This document shows positions 50,068-57,330 of a stretch of 64,000 nucleotides of DNA, one piece after another. Each line of letters starts with the position of its first letter. Position 1 is the first letter of the stretch. The notes beneath the pieces were generated by a model, which made no database searches, was not told the DNA's origin, and saw only the letters and a program-made list of their open reading frames with translations. Both the position numbers and the translations under genes were made by a program. The DNA is taken from positions 1,162,938 through 1,226,937 of the forward strand of contig NZ_KE386573.1 in NCBI RefSeq assembly GCF_000427685.1, given 5' to 3'. Source of the DNA: Haloplanus natans DSM 17983. GTDB lineage: Archaea > Halobacteriota > Halobacteria > Halobacteriales > Haloferacaceae.

Positions 50068-50080
50068 ACATAGCCTATGT
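50068..50080. repeat. left-end palindrome of TnpB-1
   Basis: ACATAG-C-CTATGT is a perfect 6-bp inverted repeat with a single central base, directly against the tnpB ATG (50067). It may be the single-strand hairpin recognised by a TnpA transposase at the left end. Confidence 0.5.
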
Positions 50081-50190
50081 AGACAAACTTACTTAATGGT
50101 GTATATTGGCATGGAATATCCAGTCTGCCGCCGGTGATGGATTGTGTCAACGTTGTCGGATTCACTCCTCGTAGAAAGATAGATAACAAG

Positions 50191-50198
50191 GTTTATGA
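50191..50198 (+). promoter_or_regulatory. TATA box of the aglB operon
   Basis: GTTTATGA lies 25-32 nt before ATG 50223. Confidence 0.6.
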
Positions 50199-50222
50199 CC
50201 ATAATCCCAGTCCGTTCGGCCA

Positions 50223-53200
50223 ATGAGCGACGATCAGAGTCAGGGGTCCTCGTCGGTCGTAGACCTCTTTTTCGACTGGTATCATATACCCGTGCTCGTG
50301 CTCGTCGTTGCGGCGATGCTCGCCATCCGTCTCCAGGAGTACGGCACATTCATCCGGGACGGAACGGTGTACTTCTCCGGCAACGACGCCTGGTATCACC
50401 TCCGCCAGGTCGAGTACACGGTGCGTCACTGGCCCTTCACGATGCCGTACGATCCGTGGACGTACTTTCCGTACGGGACGAACGCCGCCCAGTTCGGCAC
50501 GCTGTACGACCAGTTCGTCGCGACGGCGGCGCTGGTCGTCGGTCTCGGGAGTCCGTCGAGCGATCTGATCGCCAAGACGCTGCTCGTCGCCCCCGCGGTG
50601 TTCGGCGCGCTGGTCGCGGTGCCCGTCTACTACGTCGGCAAGCGTCTCGCCGGCCGCATCGCCGGCCTCTTCGGCGCCGTCGTCCTCATGCTCCTGCCGG
50701 GCCAGTTCCTCCAGCGCGGTCTCGTCGGCTTCGCCGACCACAACATCGCCGAGCCGCTCTTCCAGACTATCGCCGTCCTCGGTCTGATGGTCGCCCTCGC
50801 GGTGGCCACGCGCGAGAAGCCCGTCTGGGAACTCGTCCTCGACCGGGACGTGGAGGCACTCCGGACGCCGCTCGTCTGGAGCGCGCTCGCCGGCGTCGCC
50901 GTTGCCCTCTACATGTGGGTGTGGCCCCCCGGCGTCCTGCTGGTCGGCGTCTTCGGCACCTACCTCGTCTACCAGCTCGTCAGCGACTACGTCACCGGCG
51001 GCACGCCGGAACCGGTCGCGTTCGTCGGCGTCGTGTCGATGGTCGTGGCCGCGCTGTTGATGCTCCTCCAGTTCGAGCAGGCGACGTTCAGCCCGACCGA
51101 CTTCGGCCTCCTCCAGCCCGCCGTCGCCCTCGGCGTCGCCGTCGGTGCGGCGTTCATGGCCGGGCTCGCACGGTTGTTCGACGACCGGGGGCTCGACCGC
51201 TCGCTCTACCCGGTCGCCATCGTCGGCCTCGTCGCCGTCGGTGCCGGCGTCGTCGCCGTTGCGCTCCCCGACCTGTTCCGGACCATCCAGACGAACTCCC
51301 TCCGCTTCATCGGGTTCAGTGCCGGCGCGGCGACGCGTACCATCTCGGAGGCCCAGCCGTACCTCTCGCCGACCGCCCTCAGGCAGAACGCGACGGACGC
51401 GACCGGGCGGATCCTGCTTGATTACGGGTTCACCCTGTTTACCGGCGTCGTGGCCGTTATCTGGCTGATCGCGAAGCCGCTGGTCGAGGACGGCGAGACC
51501 GAACGCGTCGGCTACGCCGTCGGGTCGCTCGCGCTCCTCGGACTGCTCTTCCTGATTCCCGGCCCCTTCCGAGCGATCGGTGACGCGTTCGGCATCGTCT
51601 CCGAACTCGTCGGCGTCGCGCTGGTGGCGCTGATCCTGCTGGGAGCGGTCCTCCAGACCAACTACGACGCGGAGAAACTGCTGTTCGTGATCTGGGCGGC
51701 GTTCATGACATCGGCCGCGTTCACGCAGGTCCGGTTCAACTACTACCTCGCCCCGGTCGTCGCTATCGCGAACGCCTACCTGATCGGGCAGGTCCTCGCG
51801 TATCTGGACCTCGACGGGGCCTCGATCGAATCCTCGATGGCGTCCCTGCGCGACCTGCAGGGCTATCAGGTGATCGCGGTGGTCGCGGCCGCTATGCTGA
51901 TCGTCACGCCGGTGTTGCTCGTGCCGATGAACGTCCGCAACACCGGGAACCCACAGTTCGATCGGAGTAACACGGCCTGGGAGGCGGCCGGGAACACCGG
52001 CCCCGGTGCCGTCACGGAGTGGGACGGCTCGCTCCAGTGGGTGGAGGCCAACACCCCGACGCCGGGAACGTTCGGCGGCGCGAACAACGGGATGGCGTAT
52101 TACGGCAGCTACGAGTTGACGAACGACTACGACTATCCCGCCGGCGCCTACGGCGTCCAGTCGTGGTGGGACTACGGCCACTGGATCACGGTCCGCGGGC
52201 ACCGCATCCCGAACGCCAACCCGTTCCAGCAGGGGGCGACCGGCGCCGCGAACTACCTGCTGGCGCCGAACGAGTCGGCCGCCCAGAGCGCTCTGGGTGA
52301 GCGGGATACGGAGGCCGCGGGCACCCGTTACGTGATGGTCGACTGGCAGATGGTCAATCCCAACTCGAAGTTCGGCGCTCCGGTCGTCTTCTACGACGCC
52401 TCGAACGTCTCCGCCTCGGACTTCTACGGGCCGGTGTACACCAGCAGCCTCCGCGGGAGCTTCCAGCTCCGCGAGCAGCGGTACTACGACAGCCTGATGG
52501 TGCGCCTGTACGCCTACCACGGGAGCGCGATGGAGCCCCAGCCTATCGTCGTCGACTGGGAGCGCAGACAGGCCCAGACCCAAAGTGGGCGGACCATCAC
52601 CGTCCGCACGGGTCCGCAGGGTAACCGGCCGCTAGTCCGGCAGTTAGACAATCTCTCCGCCGCCCGGGCGTACGTCGCCAACGACAGCACCGCCCAGATC
52701 GGCGGCGTCGGTCACTACCCAACCGAGCGGGTGCCCGCGCTCGAACATTACCGGCTGGTGAAGGTGAGCGAGTCGTCGGCCAACCAGTCGCGGTCGTATC
52801 GGGCGGCCACACGCCGTACCTTCGCCGTCACCGGAGTGCCGCCGTCGTCACAGACGGTCAATCGCCCCGCGTTCGTGAAGACGTTCGAGAAGGTACCCGG
52901 GGCGACCGTCACGAGCACCGGCTTGCCGCCGAACACGTCCGTCCGTGCGACGGTGCCGATGCGGGTGCCCACCTCCGGCGAGACGTTCACGTACACCCAA
53001 GAGACCCGGACCTCCCAGAACGGAACGCTGACCATGACGCTCCCCTACGCTACGACGGGCTACGACGAGTACGGCCCGTCGAACGGCTACACGAACGTGA
53101 GCGTCCGGGCGACCGGTCCCTACGTCATCGAGTCGGCACTCGCCGCTCAGAACGGGTCGATCGTCCAGTACCGCTCGGAGGTGCAGATCCGCGAGGGTCG

Positions 53201-53414
53201 CGTCAACGGCGACGTGACGGGCGAGCGGCAGGTGACGCTGAATCGGACCAACCCGTTCCAGAACCTGACGCTCGGCGGCGGTAACAGCTCCGAATCGCTC
53301 ACTCCGGTCGATCCGGCCGACGGCGCGACCGACGACGGCACGAGCGACGGATCGAGTGACGCGACGGCGACGGCCTCGGCCCTCCACGCCGACGTCGCTG
53401 TCGCCCGCAGCTAA
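50223..53414 (+). CDS. aglB: dolichyl-phosphooligosaccharide--protein glycotransferase AglB
   Basis: A 1063-residue STT3-family oligosaccharyltransferase that moves the lipid-linked glycan to Asn-x-Ser/Thr of exported proteins such as the S-layer. About 13 N-terminal helices carry the first external-loop metal site (Gly-Asn-Asp-Ala-Trp-Tyr-His-Leu-Arg near 53-61) and Asp-His-Asn near 173. The catalytic Trp-Trp-Asp-Tyr-Gly is near 647-651 at the start of the large extracellular globular domain. The C-terminal part is rich in Asn-x-Thr sites and acidic residues. Full length. Next gene downstream is DUF368, 5 nt after its stop. Confidence 0.95.
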   Translation: MSDDQSQGSSSVVDLFFDWYHIPVLVLVVAAMLAIRLQEYGTFIRDGTVYFSGNDAWYHLRQVEYTVRHWPFTMPYDPWTYFPYGTNAAQFGTLYDQFVATAALVVGLGSPSSDLIAKTLLVAPAVFGALVAVPVYYVGKRLAGRIAGLFGAVVLMLLPGQFLQRGLVGFADHNIAEPLFQTIAVLGLMVALAVATREKPVWELVLDRDVEALRTPLVWSALAGVAVALYMWVWPPGVLLVGVFGTYLVYQLVSDYVTGGTPEPVAFVGVVSMVVAALLMLLQFEQATFSPTDFGLLQPAVALGVAVGAAFMAGLARLFDDRGLDRSLYPVAIVGLVAVGAGVVAVALPDLFRTIQTNSLRFIGFSAGAATRTISEAQPYLSPTALRQNATDATGRILLDYGFTLFTGVVAVIWLIAKPLVEDGETERVGYAVGSLALLGLLFLIPGPFRAIGDAFGIVSELVGVALVALILLGAVLQTNYDAEKLLFVIWAAFMTSAAFTQVRFNYYLAPVVAIANAYLIGQVLAYLDLDGASIESSMASLRDLQGYQVIAVVAAAMLIVTPVLLVPMNVRNTGNPQFDRSNTAWEAAGNTGPGAVTEWDGSLQWVEANTPTPGTFGGANNGMAYYGSYELTNDYDYPAGAYGVQSWWDYGHWITVRGHRIPNANPFQQGATGAANYLLAPNESAAQSALGERDTEAAGTRYVMVDWQMVNPNSKFGAPVVFYDASNVSASDFYGPVYTSSLRGSFQLREQRYYDSLMVRLYAYHGSAMEPQPIVVDWERRQAQTQSGRTITVRTGPQGNRPLVRQLDNLSAARAYVANDSTAQIGGVGHYPTERVPALEHYRLVKVSESSANQSRSYRAATRRTFAVTGVPPSSQTVNRPAFVKTFEKVPGATVTSTGLPPNTSVRATVPMRVPTSGETFTYTQETRTSQNGTLTMTLPYATTGYDEYGPSNGYTNVSVRATGPYVIESALAAQNGSIVQYRSEVQIREGRVNGDVTGERQVTLNRTNPFQNLTLGGGNSSESLTPVDPADGATDDGTSDGSSDATATASALHADVAVARS

Positions 53415-53419
53415 CCCCG

Positions 53420-54358
53420 ATGCGGCCCCTCCGATCCCTGCTGATCGTCTACTGCAAGGGCGTCTGCATGGGGGCGGCCGACGCCGTCCCCGGCGTCTCG
53501 GGGGGCACCATCGCGCTCATCACGGGCATCTACGAACGCCTGATCGCCGCTATCACAGCCGTCACGCCGACCCGAATCGTCGAGGTGCTGGCCGCTCCGC
53601 TCCCCGGTCGGCGCGACGACGCCCGCACGGCCTTTCTCGCCGTCGACGGCCCCTTCCTCCTCGCCCTCGGCGCCGGCGTCCTCTCCGCCGTCCTGGTCGC
53701 GACGCGCCTCCTCCACGTCGCGCTCGAATCGGAGCCCATCGTCACTTTCGGCTTCTTTTTCGGCCTGATCGCCGCGTCGGCCGTCGTCCTCCGGACGCAG
53801 GCGTCGCTCGACACGCCGGGACGGGTCGGCGCCGCCGTCGCCGGCTTCCTGCTTGCCTTCCTCTCGGCCGGCCGGGCCGCCGCCGCCCTCCCCGCCTCGC
53901 CAGTCGTCACCGTCGCCGTCGGCGCCGTCGCCATCAGTGCGATGGTGCTTCCCGGCATCTCCGGGTCGCTCATCCTCGTCATTCTCGGGCAGTACGAATT
54001 CCTCGTCTCCCGGCTGACGGCCTTCGTCGACGGCCTCCTCGGCCTCCTGGTCGGCGGGTCGGTCGAGGCGGTGCTCGACCCCGCGACGACGGTGGTTGCC
54101 TTCCTCGTCGGCGCCGTCGTCGGTCTCTTTACCGTCGCCCACGCCGTCCGCTGGGCGCTCGTCCACTACCGCTACGCGACGCTCGCCTTTCTGGTGAGTC
54201 TGGTCGTCGGCGGTCTACGCGCCCCCGTGGTGAAAGCGGGCGAGAACTTGTCGGCCGGGTGGACGGCCGACGCCCTCCTCGCGTTCGGCCTCGCGGCCGT
54301 CGTCGGTGCCGTCCTCGTCGGCGTCCTCGAGTATTACACCGACAGCATCGAAATCTGA
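53420..54358 (+). CDS. DUF368 membrane protein, probable polyprenyl/dolichyl-phosphate translocase (PopT-like)
   Basis: A 312-residue protein with about nine helices. The DUF368 hallmark is at the N-terminus: Lys-Gly-x3-Met-Gly-Ala-Ala-Asp-Ala-Val-Pro-Gly-Val-Ser-Gly-Gly-Thr, repeated in part near 173-181 as Leu-Pro-Gly-Ile-Ser-Gly-Ser (an inverted-repeat fold). In bacteria DUF368 (PopT) returns undecaprenyl phosphate to the inner leaflet. Here it lies 5 nt after aglB, the enzyme that releases dolichyl phosphate outside, so recycling of that carrier is a strong inference for this gene. Confidence 0.85.
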   Translation: MRPLRSLLIVYCKGVCMGAADAVPGVSGGTIALITGIYERLIAAITAVTPTRIVEVLAAPLPGRRDDARTAFLAVDGPFLLALGAGVLSAVLVATRLLHVALESEPIVTFGFFFGLIAASAVVLRTQASLDTPGRVGAAVAGFLLAFLSAGRAAAALPASPVVTVAVGAVAISAMVLPGISGSLILVILGQYEFLVSRLTAFVDGLLGLLVGGSVEAVLDPATTVVAFLVGAVVGLFTVAHAVRWALVHYRYATLAFLVSLVVGGLRAPVVKAGENLSAGWTADALLAFGLAAVVGAVLVGVLEYYTDSIEI

Positions 54359-54414
54359 GCTGGGGCCGCGCTGCCCGCGTGCCGCCCCCGCCGGCACCGA
54401 CGGACCGCTCCCGG

Positions 54415-54564
54415 TCACTCCCTCGATACGGCGATGTTTCGCACGTCGCCCCCACACGCCGAACACGCCGTCAGCCGGGTTTCGCTCGCCTCGCGATGTG
54501 TACAGGCGCGGCACTCGTAGTACCCTTGGCCCGGACTGTACGGGTCTATGAGATTGTGTCGCAT
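54415..54564 (-). CDS. rubrerythrin-like small zinc-ribbon protein
   Basis: A 49-residue protein with Tyr-Glu-Cys-Arg-Ala-Cys (Cys17, Cys20) and Cys-Ser-Ala-Cys-Gly-Gly (Cys34, Cys37): two Cys-x2-Cys pairs spaced as in haloarchaeal rubrerythrin-like ribbons. It ends Arg-Asn-Ile-Ala-Val-Ser-Arg-Glu. ATG 54564 gives the expected family length. Metal is probably zinc; partner unknown. Confidence 0.72.
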   Translation of the reverse strand: MRHNLIDPYSPGQGYYECRACTHREASETRLTACSACGGDVRNIAVSRE

Positions 54565-54660
54565 ACTCACGATGATCGTACACCGTTCACCTAAATTACT
54601 GTTTCGCTCGGCGGAGAATCGGCCCGTACGGTGTTCATGTGGACTACGACGCTCGGTCCC

Positions 54661-54744
54661 GTCCGGCTTGCTGTAGGTCAGCACCGGCGGTTCGCCGGAA
54701 CGGATCGGCGGCCCACCGGCACACAGTCACGGCAATCCGTATCA
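54661..54744 (-). repeat. palindromic stop-codon element, copy C
   Basis: Inner arms GCACCGGCGGTTCGCC and GGCGGCCCACCGGC pair around the 10-nt loop GGAACGGATC (54697-54706). On the minus strand the element begins TGATACGGATT, where TGA (54742-54744) is the stop codon of the methyltransferase gene. Outer arms are less well matched than in copy B. Confidence 0.75.
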
Positions 54745-55305
54745 GTCGGCCAACCGGGCGACGGTGACGAACGTCTCCGGTCGGCGCTCGGCGCGTTCGA
54801 CGAGCAATCCCGCGTCGGTCTGGAGAGCCACGGCGTCGTCGAGAGCGTACGTCTCGTCGCGAGGCGGCCCGGCGTCGCCGGCGCCGTCGTGGTCCCAGTC
54901 GACGGTGATCAGGCGCCCGCCCGGCCGGAGGACCCGTGCCACCTCCGCCAGCGCCCTCGCGTCCGCGAACTCGTGGAAGGTCATCGTCGAGAACGCGGCG
55001 TCGAGGTCGTTCGCCCCGAACGGCAGGTCGGCCGCGTCGGCCTCGACGAGTTCGACGGTCTCCGGCAGGCCCTTCTCGCGGTACTGTTCGTGCATGGTGG
55101 CCTGCACGTCGACGGCGTACACCGTCCCGACGTGCGGGGCGAGGTCGTCGGTGTAGAAGCCGGTGCCGCTTCCGAGGTCTGCGAGGCGCATCTCGGCGTG
55201 GGGCGCCACGAGGCCGTGGAGTTCCTCCCGCGAACAGTAGCGATACCGCTCGGCGGCGTCTTCCAGTCGCTTCGCCCGGTCGCTGTCGAAGGTGTGAAAT
55301 CCCAT
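54742..55305 (-). CDS. class I SAM-dependent methyltransferase
   Basis: A 187-residue methyltransferase with motif I Leu-Ala-Asp-Leu-Gly-Ser-Gly-Thr-Gly-Phe-Tyr (about 41-51), Ala-Val-Asp-Val at strand 2 and Phe-Ser-Thr-Met-Thr-Phe-His-Glu-Phe near 105. Motif Val-Leu-Arg-Pro-Gly-Gly-Arg-Leu is near 125. The group resembles UbiE/MenG or arsenite-methyltransferase-like enzymes; substrate unknown. Its stop is part of palindrome copy C. A divergent promoter separates it from the HEWD gene. Confidence 0.8.
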   Translation of the reverse strand: MGFHTFDSDRAKRLEDAAERYRYCSREELHGLVAPHAEMRLADLGSGTGFYTDDLAPHVGTVYAVDVQATMHEQYREKGLPETVELVEADAADLPFGANDLDAAFSTMTFHEFADARALAEVARVLRPGGRLITVDWDHDGAGDAGPPRDETYALDDAVALQTDAGLLVERAERRPETFVTVARLAD

Positions 55306-55328
55306 GTGGTCCCCTGCCGCCGCGTGGC

Positions 55329-55360
55329 CATAAGTGCCGCGCGACGGGTAGGGTTAAATC
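55329..55360. promoter_or_regulatory. divergent promoters for methyltransferase and HEWD genes
   Basis: CATAAGTG at 55329-55336 reads CACTTATG on the minus strand, 24-31 nt before ATG 55305. GGGTTAAATC at 55351-55360 is 23-32 nt before ATG 55383. Both imply leaderless transcripts. Confidence 0.5.
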
Positions 55361-55382
55361 CCCGGCCGGTGCTACTCGATCC

Positions 55383-55595
55383 ATGGGCGTCACGATCAGA
55401 AAGCCGACCGCCCGGCAGTGCGAGGACTGCGGGCGGCGGGAGGTCTGGAACGACGCGACGAGCACCTGGCAGATCGCGCGCGACGACGACGGCGAACGCG
55501 TCGTCGGCGAGGTGTACTGTATCCACGAGTGGGACATCAATGGGACGTTCGTCCCCATTGAACGGGACGGCAACGGCGGCGTGGCCGACGCGTAA
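55383..55595 (+). CDS. HEWD family small protein
   Basis: A 70-residue haloarchaeal protein with the namesake His-Glu-Trp-Asp at 48-51. Cys13 and Cys16 (in Cys-Glu-Asp-Cys-Gly) and Cys46 (Tyr-Cys-Ile-His) may bind a metal. Function is unknown. It is 5 nt before the cutA start, so both are one unit. Confidence 0.78.
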   Translation: MGVTIRKPTARQCEDCGRREVWNDATSTWQIARDDDGERVVGEVYCIHEWDINGTFVPIERDGNGGVADA

Positions 55596-55600
55596 GGCGG

Positions 55601-55939
55601 ATGCCCGATTCCGTCCTCGACGCCGCCCCGGCCCCGGTGACCGCCTACGTCACCGCTCCGCCGGCGGCGGCGTCCGACCTCGCGCGCCGCCTCGTCGACG
55701 CGCGACTCGCCGCCTGCGTCAACGTGGTCGACTGTACCTCCACGTATCGCTGGGACGATGCGATTCACGAGGACGCGGAGTCGATTCTGCTGGCGAAGAC
55801 GACCGCCGACCGCTACGACGAGTTGGTCGATCGGATCGTCGACTGGCATCCCCACGACGTCCCCTGCGTCGAACGGATCGACGCCCGGGACGCGTACGGG
55901 CCGTTCGCGGCGTGGTGTGCCGACGCCGTCTCGGATTAA
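55601..55939 (+). CDS. cutA: divalent-cation tolerance protein CutA
   Basis: A 112-residue CutA1-family protein, normally a trimer of ferredoxin-like folds that binds copper or other divalent ions. Typical segments: Ala-Tyr-Val-Thr-Ala-Pro-Pro (strand 1), Leu-Val-Asp-Ala-Arg-Leu-Ala-Ala-Cys-Val-Asn-Val-Val (about 31-43), Tyr-Arg-Trp-Asp-Asp (near 49) and Trp-His-Pro-His-Asp-Val-Pro. ATG start 5 nt after the HEWD stop; stop overlaps the convergent HPP gene. Confidence 0.88.
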   Translation: MPDSVLDAAPAPVTAYVTAPPAAASDLARRLVDARLAACVNVVDCTSTYRWDDAIHEDAESILLAKTTADRYDELVDRIVDWHPHDVPCVERIDARDAYGPFAAWCADAVSD

Positions 55940-56442
55940 TCCGAGTTTCGGGTCCGTGCCGACCCCCGGACGCGCTCGCTCCCCGCCACGACGGTGCCGT
56001 GGACGGCGACGAGGACGACGACGCTCCCGACGATGATGCCGACCTGGATCGGCGTCGAGAGGAGTCCGAGCGAGACGATGAGCGTCGTCGCACACGCCGG
56101 TGCATGGGTCGCGTCGGCGGCGATCATTCCCCAACTCGTCAGCACGACCGAACAGATGCCGCTGGCGACGAGGTGGAGGCCGGCGGCCGACCCCGGCGGC
56201 GGCGTCGCCGTCAGCGTCACGCCCGCGCCGAGGGCGGCGTACGCGAGGAGGCCGGCGACGCCGCCGATGGCGTGGCTGGCGACGACGCGGGAGAGTCGCT
56301 CTCGACTCCCCCTCCGTTCGAACGCGAGGAGAAACGCCGATGGTCCGAGACTCGGAAAGACGAACGGCTGGCCGCTGAGCCACCCGATGGCGCCGAGGAC
56401 CGCAAGCAGGACCCCGCATAGAGGCTCGTGGTGACGGCTCAC
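55936..56442 (-). CDS. HPP-family membrane protein
   Basis: A 168-residue protein with four hydrophobic helices and the HPP signature (Phe-Pro-Ser-Leu-Gly-Pro-Ser-Ala-Phe near 28-36, His-Ala-Ile-Gly-Gly-Val-Ala-Gly near 57-64, and His-Ala-Pro-Ala near 113). Some bacterial and plant HPP proteins transport nitrite. The GTG start overlaps the upstream phosphatase stop by 4 nt (GTGA). Confidence 0.78.
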   Translation of the reverse strand: MSRHHEPLCGVLLAVLGAIGWLSGQPFVFPSLGPSAFLLAFERRGSRERLSRVVASHAIGGVAGLLAYAALGAGVTLTATPPPGSAAGLHLVASGICSVVLTSWGMIAADATHAPACATTLIVSLGLLSTPIQVGIIVGSVVVLVAVHGTVVAGSERVRGSARTRNSD

Positions 56443-57104
56443 CGGAGCGACGCGAGCGCTTCGAGCGTGCCGTCCATGTGCGCCTCCTCGGTGACGTGGT
56501 CGGCGGCGGCGCGCGCTCGGTCGTCCGCGTTCGCGACGGCGAAGGACTCGCCGGCCACCGCGAACGTCGACACGTCGTTCTCGCTGTCGCCGACGGCGAC
56601 GAAGTCGGCGGGGTCGACCCCGAGCGCCGCCGCCACCGACCGCAACCCGTCGCCTTTCTCCACGCCCGGCGTCACGAGGTGGTAGGCGTAGCCCGTATCC
56701 ACCACGTCGAGGTCGAACTCCTCGGCGACGGCACGGAGGAGGGCCTCGTCCGCGTCGAGACTGATCGCAACCTCCGTCTCCCGCCAGCGGTTGACGGTGT
56801 CGGCCGCCCCCCAGCCCAGATCGCCACCCCGGTCGAGAAACGCCTCGGCCGCCGCCCACGGGCGCTCGGAGTCGACCGTCACCCGAACCTCGTCGTCGGC
56901 GTAGACGACGCCGCCGTGTTCGGCGATGACGCGTTCGGGGAGATGGAGGAAGTGACAGAGCGCGACCGGATACGGAAACGCCTTGCCCGTCGCGAGGACG
57001 ACCGGGGCGTCCCACGCCGGCAACGCCTCGAAGACCCGGGGGTCGATCCCGCCCGACGACTGCGTCAGCGTTCCGTCGATGTCGAGCACCAGCGGCGGCA
57101 CCAT
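56439..57104 (-). CDS. phosphoglycolate phosphatase (archaeal HAD type)
   Basis: A 221-residue HAD phosphatase. Motif I Leu-Asp-Ile-Asp-Gly-Thr-Leu-Thr (about 7-14), motif II Ala-Thr-Gly-Lys near 38-41, motif III Lys near 152 in Gly-Val-Glu-Lys-Gly-Asp-Gly, and motif IV Gly-Asp-Ser-Glu-Asn-Asp near 171-176. The cap domain is the small archaeal C2 type seen in TA0175-like enzymes. It probably removes phosphate from phosphoglycolate or another sugar phosphate. First gene of a two-gene unit. Confidence 0.85.
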   Translation of the reverse strand: MVPPLVLDIDGTLTQSSGGIDPRVFEALPAWDAPVVLATGKAFPYPVALCHFLHLPERVIAEHGGVVYADDEVRVTVDSERPWAAAEAFLDRGGDLGWGAADTVNRWRETEVAISLDADEALLRAVAEEFDLDVVDTGYAYHLVTPGVEKGDGLRSVAAALGVDPADFVAVGDSENDVSTFAVAGESFAVANADDRARAAADHVTEEAHMDGTLEALASLR

Positions 57105-57185
57105 ACCCGACCCAGCGGCGCGAGGGTCATAAACGGCGCGTCACGGGGCGAGCGCCGGTCCCGACGACCGTGCAGTAAACTACCC

Positions 57186-57330
57186 TACCCTACTTCGCTC
57201 ACCACATACCGGGTTCGCTCGTTGGGGGTAGGGTTTTGATGTGGACTCCCGGTAATCAGTCGCCAGCAAGAGGCTGGTGACTCTCACCGCTCAATATCCC
57301 ACCATTCACACGCACGTCTACTTGTGCGTC
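57186..57330 (-). ncRNA. probable omega RNA of TnpB-2
   Basis: The 3' end of tnpB and the right-end hairpin (57188-57233) together have the layout of a TnpB guide RNA. The guide would be the flanking DNA beyond about 57186, between the element and the phosphatase gene. Confidence 0.35.

Larger units (their letters stand above)
48755..50110 (-). mobile_element. IS200/IS605-type element with tnpB only (TnpB-1)
   Basis: A stand-alone tnpB with no tnpA beside it, so the element depends on a transposase elsewhere. The proposed right end (low coordinates) carries the hairpin at 48765-48785, the left end the palindrome at 50068-50080. It sits between the aglG-like gene and aglB. Exact ends are not certain; they are placed from the hairpins. 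Confidence 0.6.

Noticed and set aside
50193-52583. 796-codon minus-strand open frame within aglB.
   Set aside because: Antisense to the catalytic part of AglB; composition of Arg, Asp, Gly and His repeats with no fold. A high-GC artefact.
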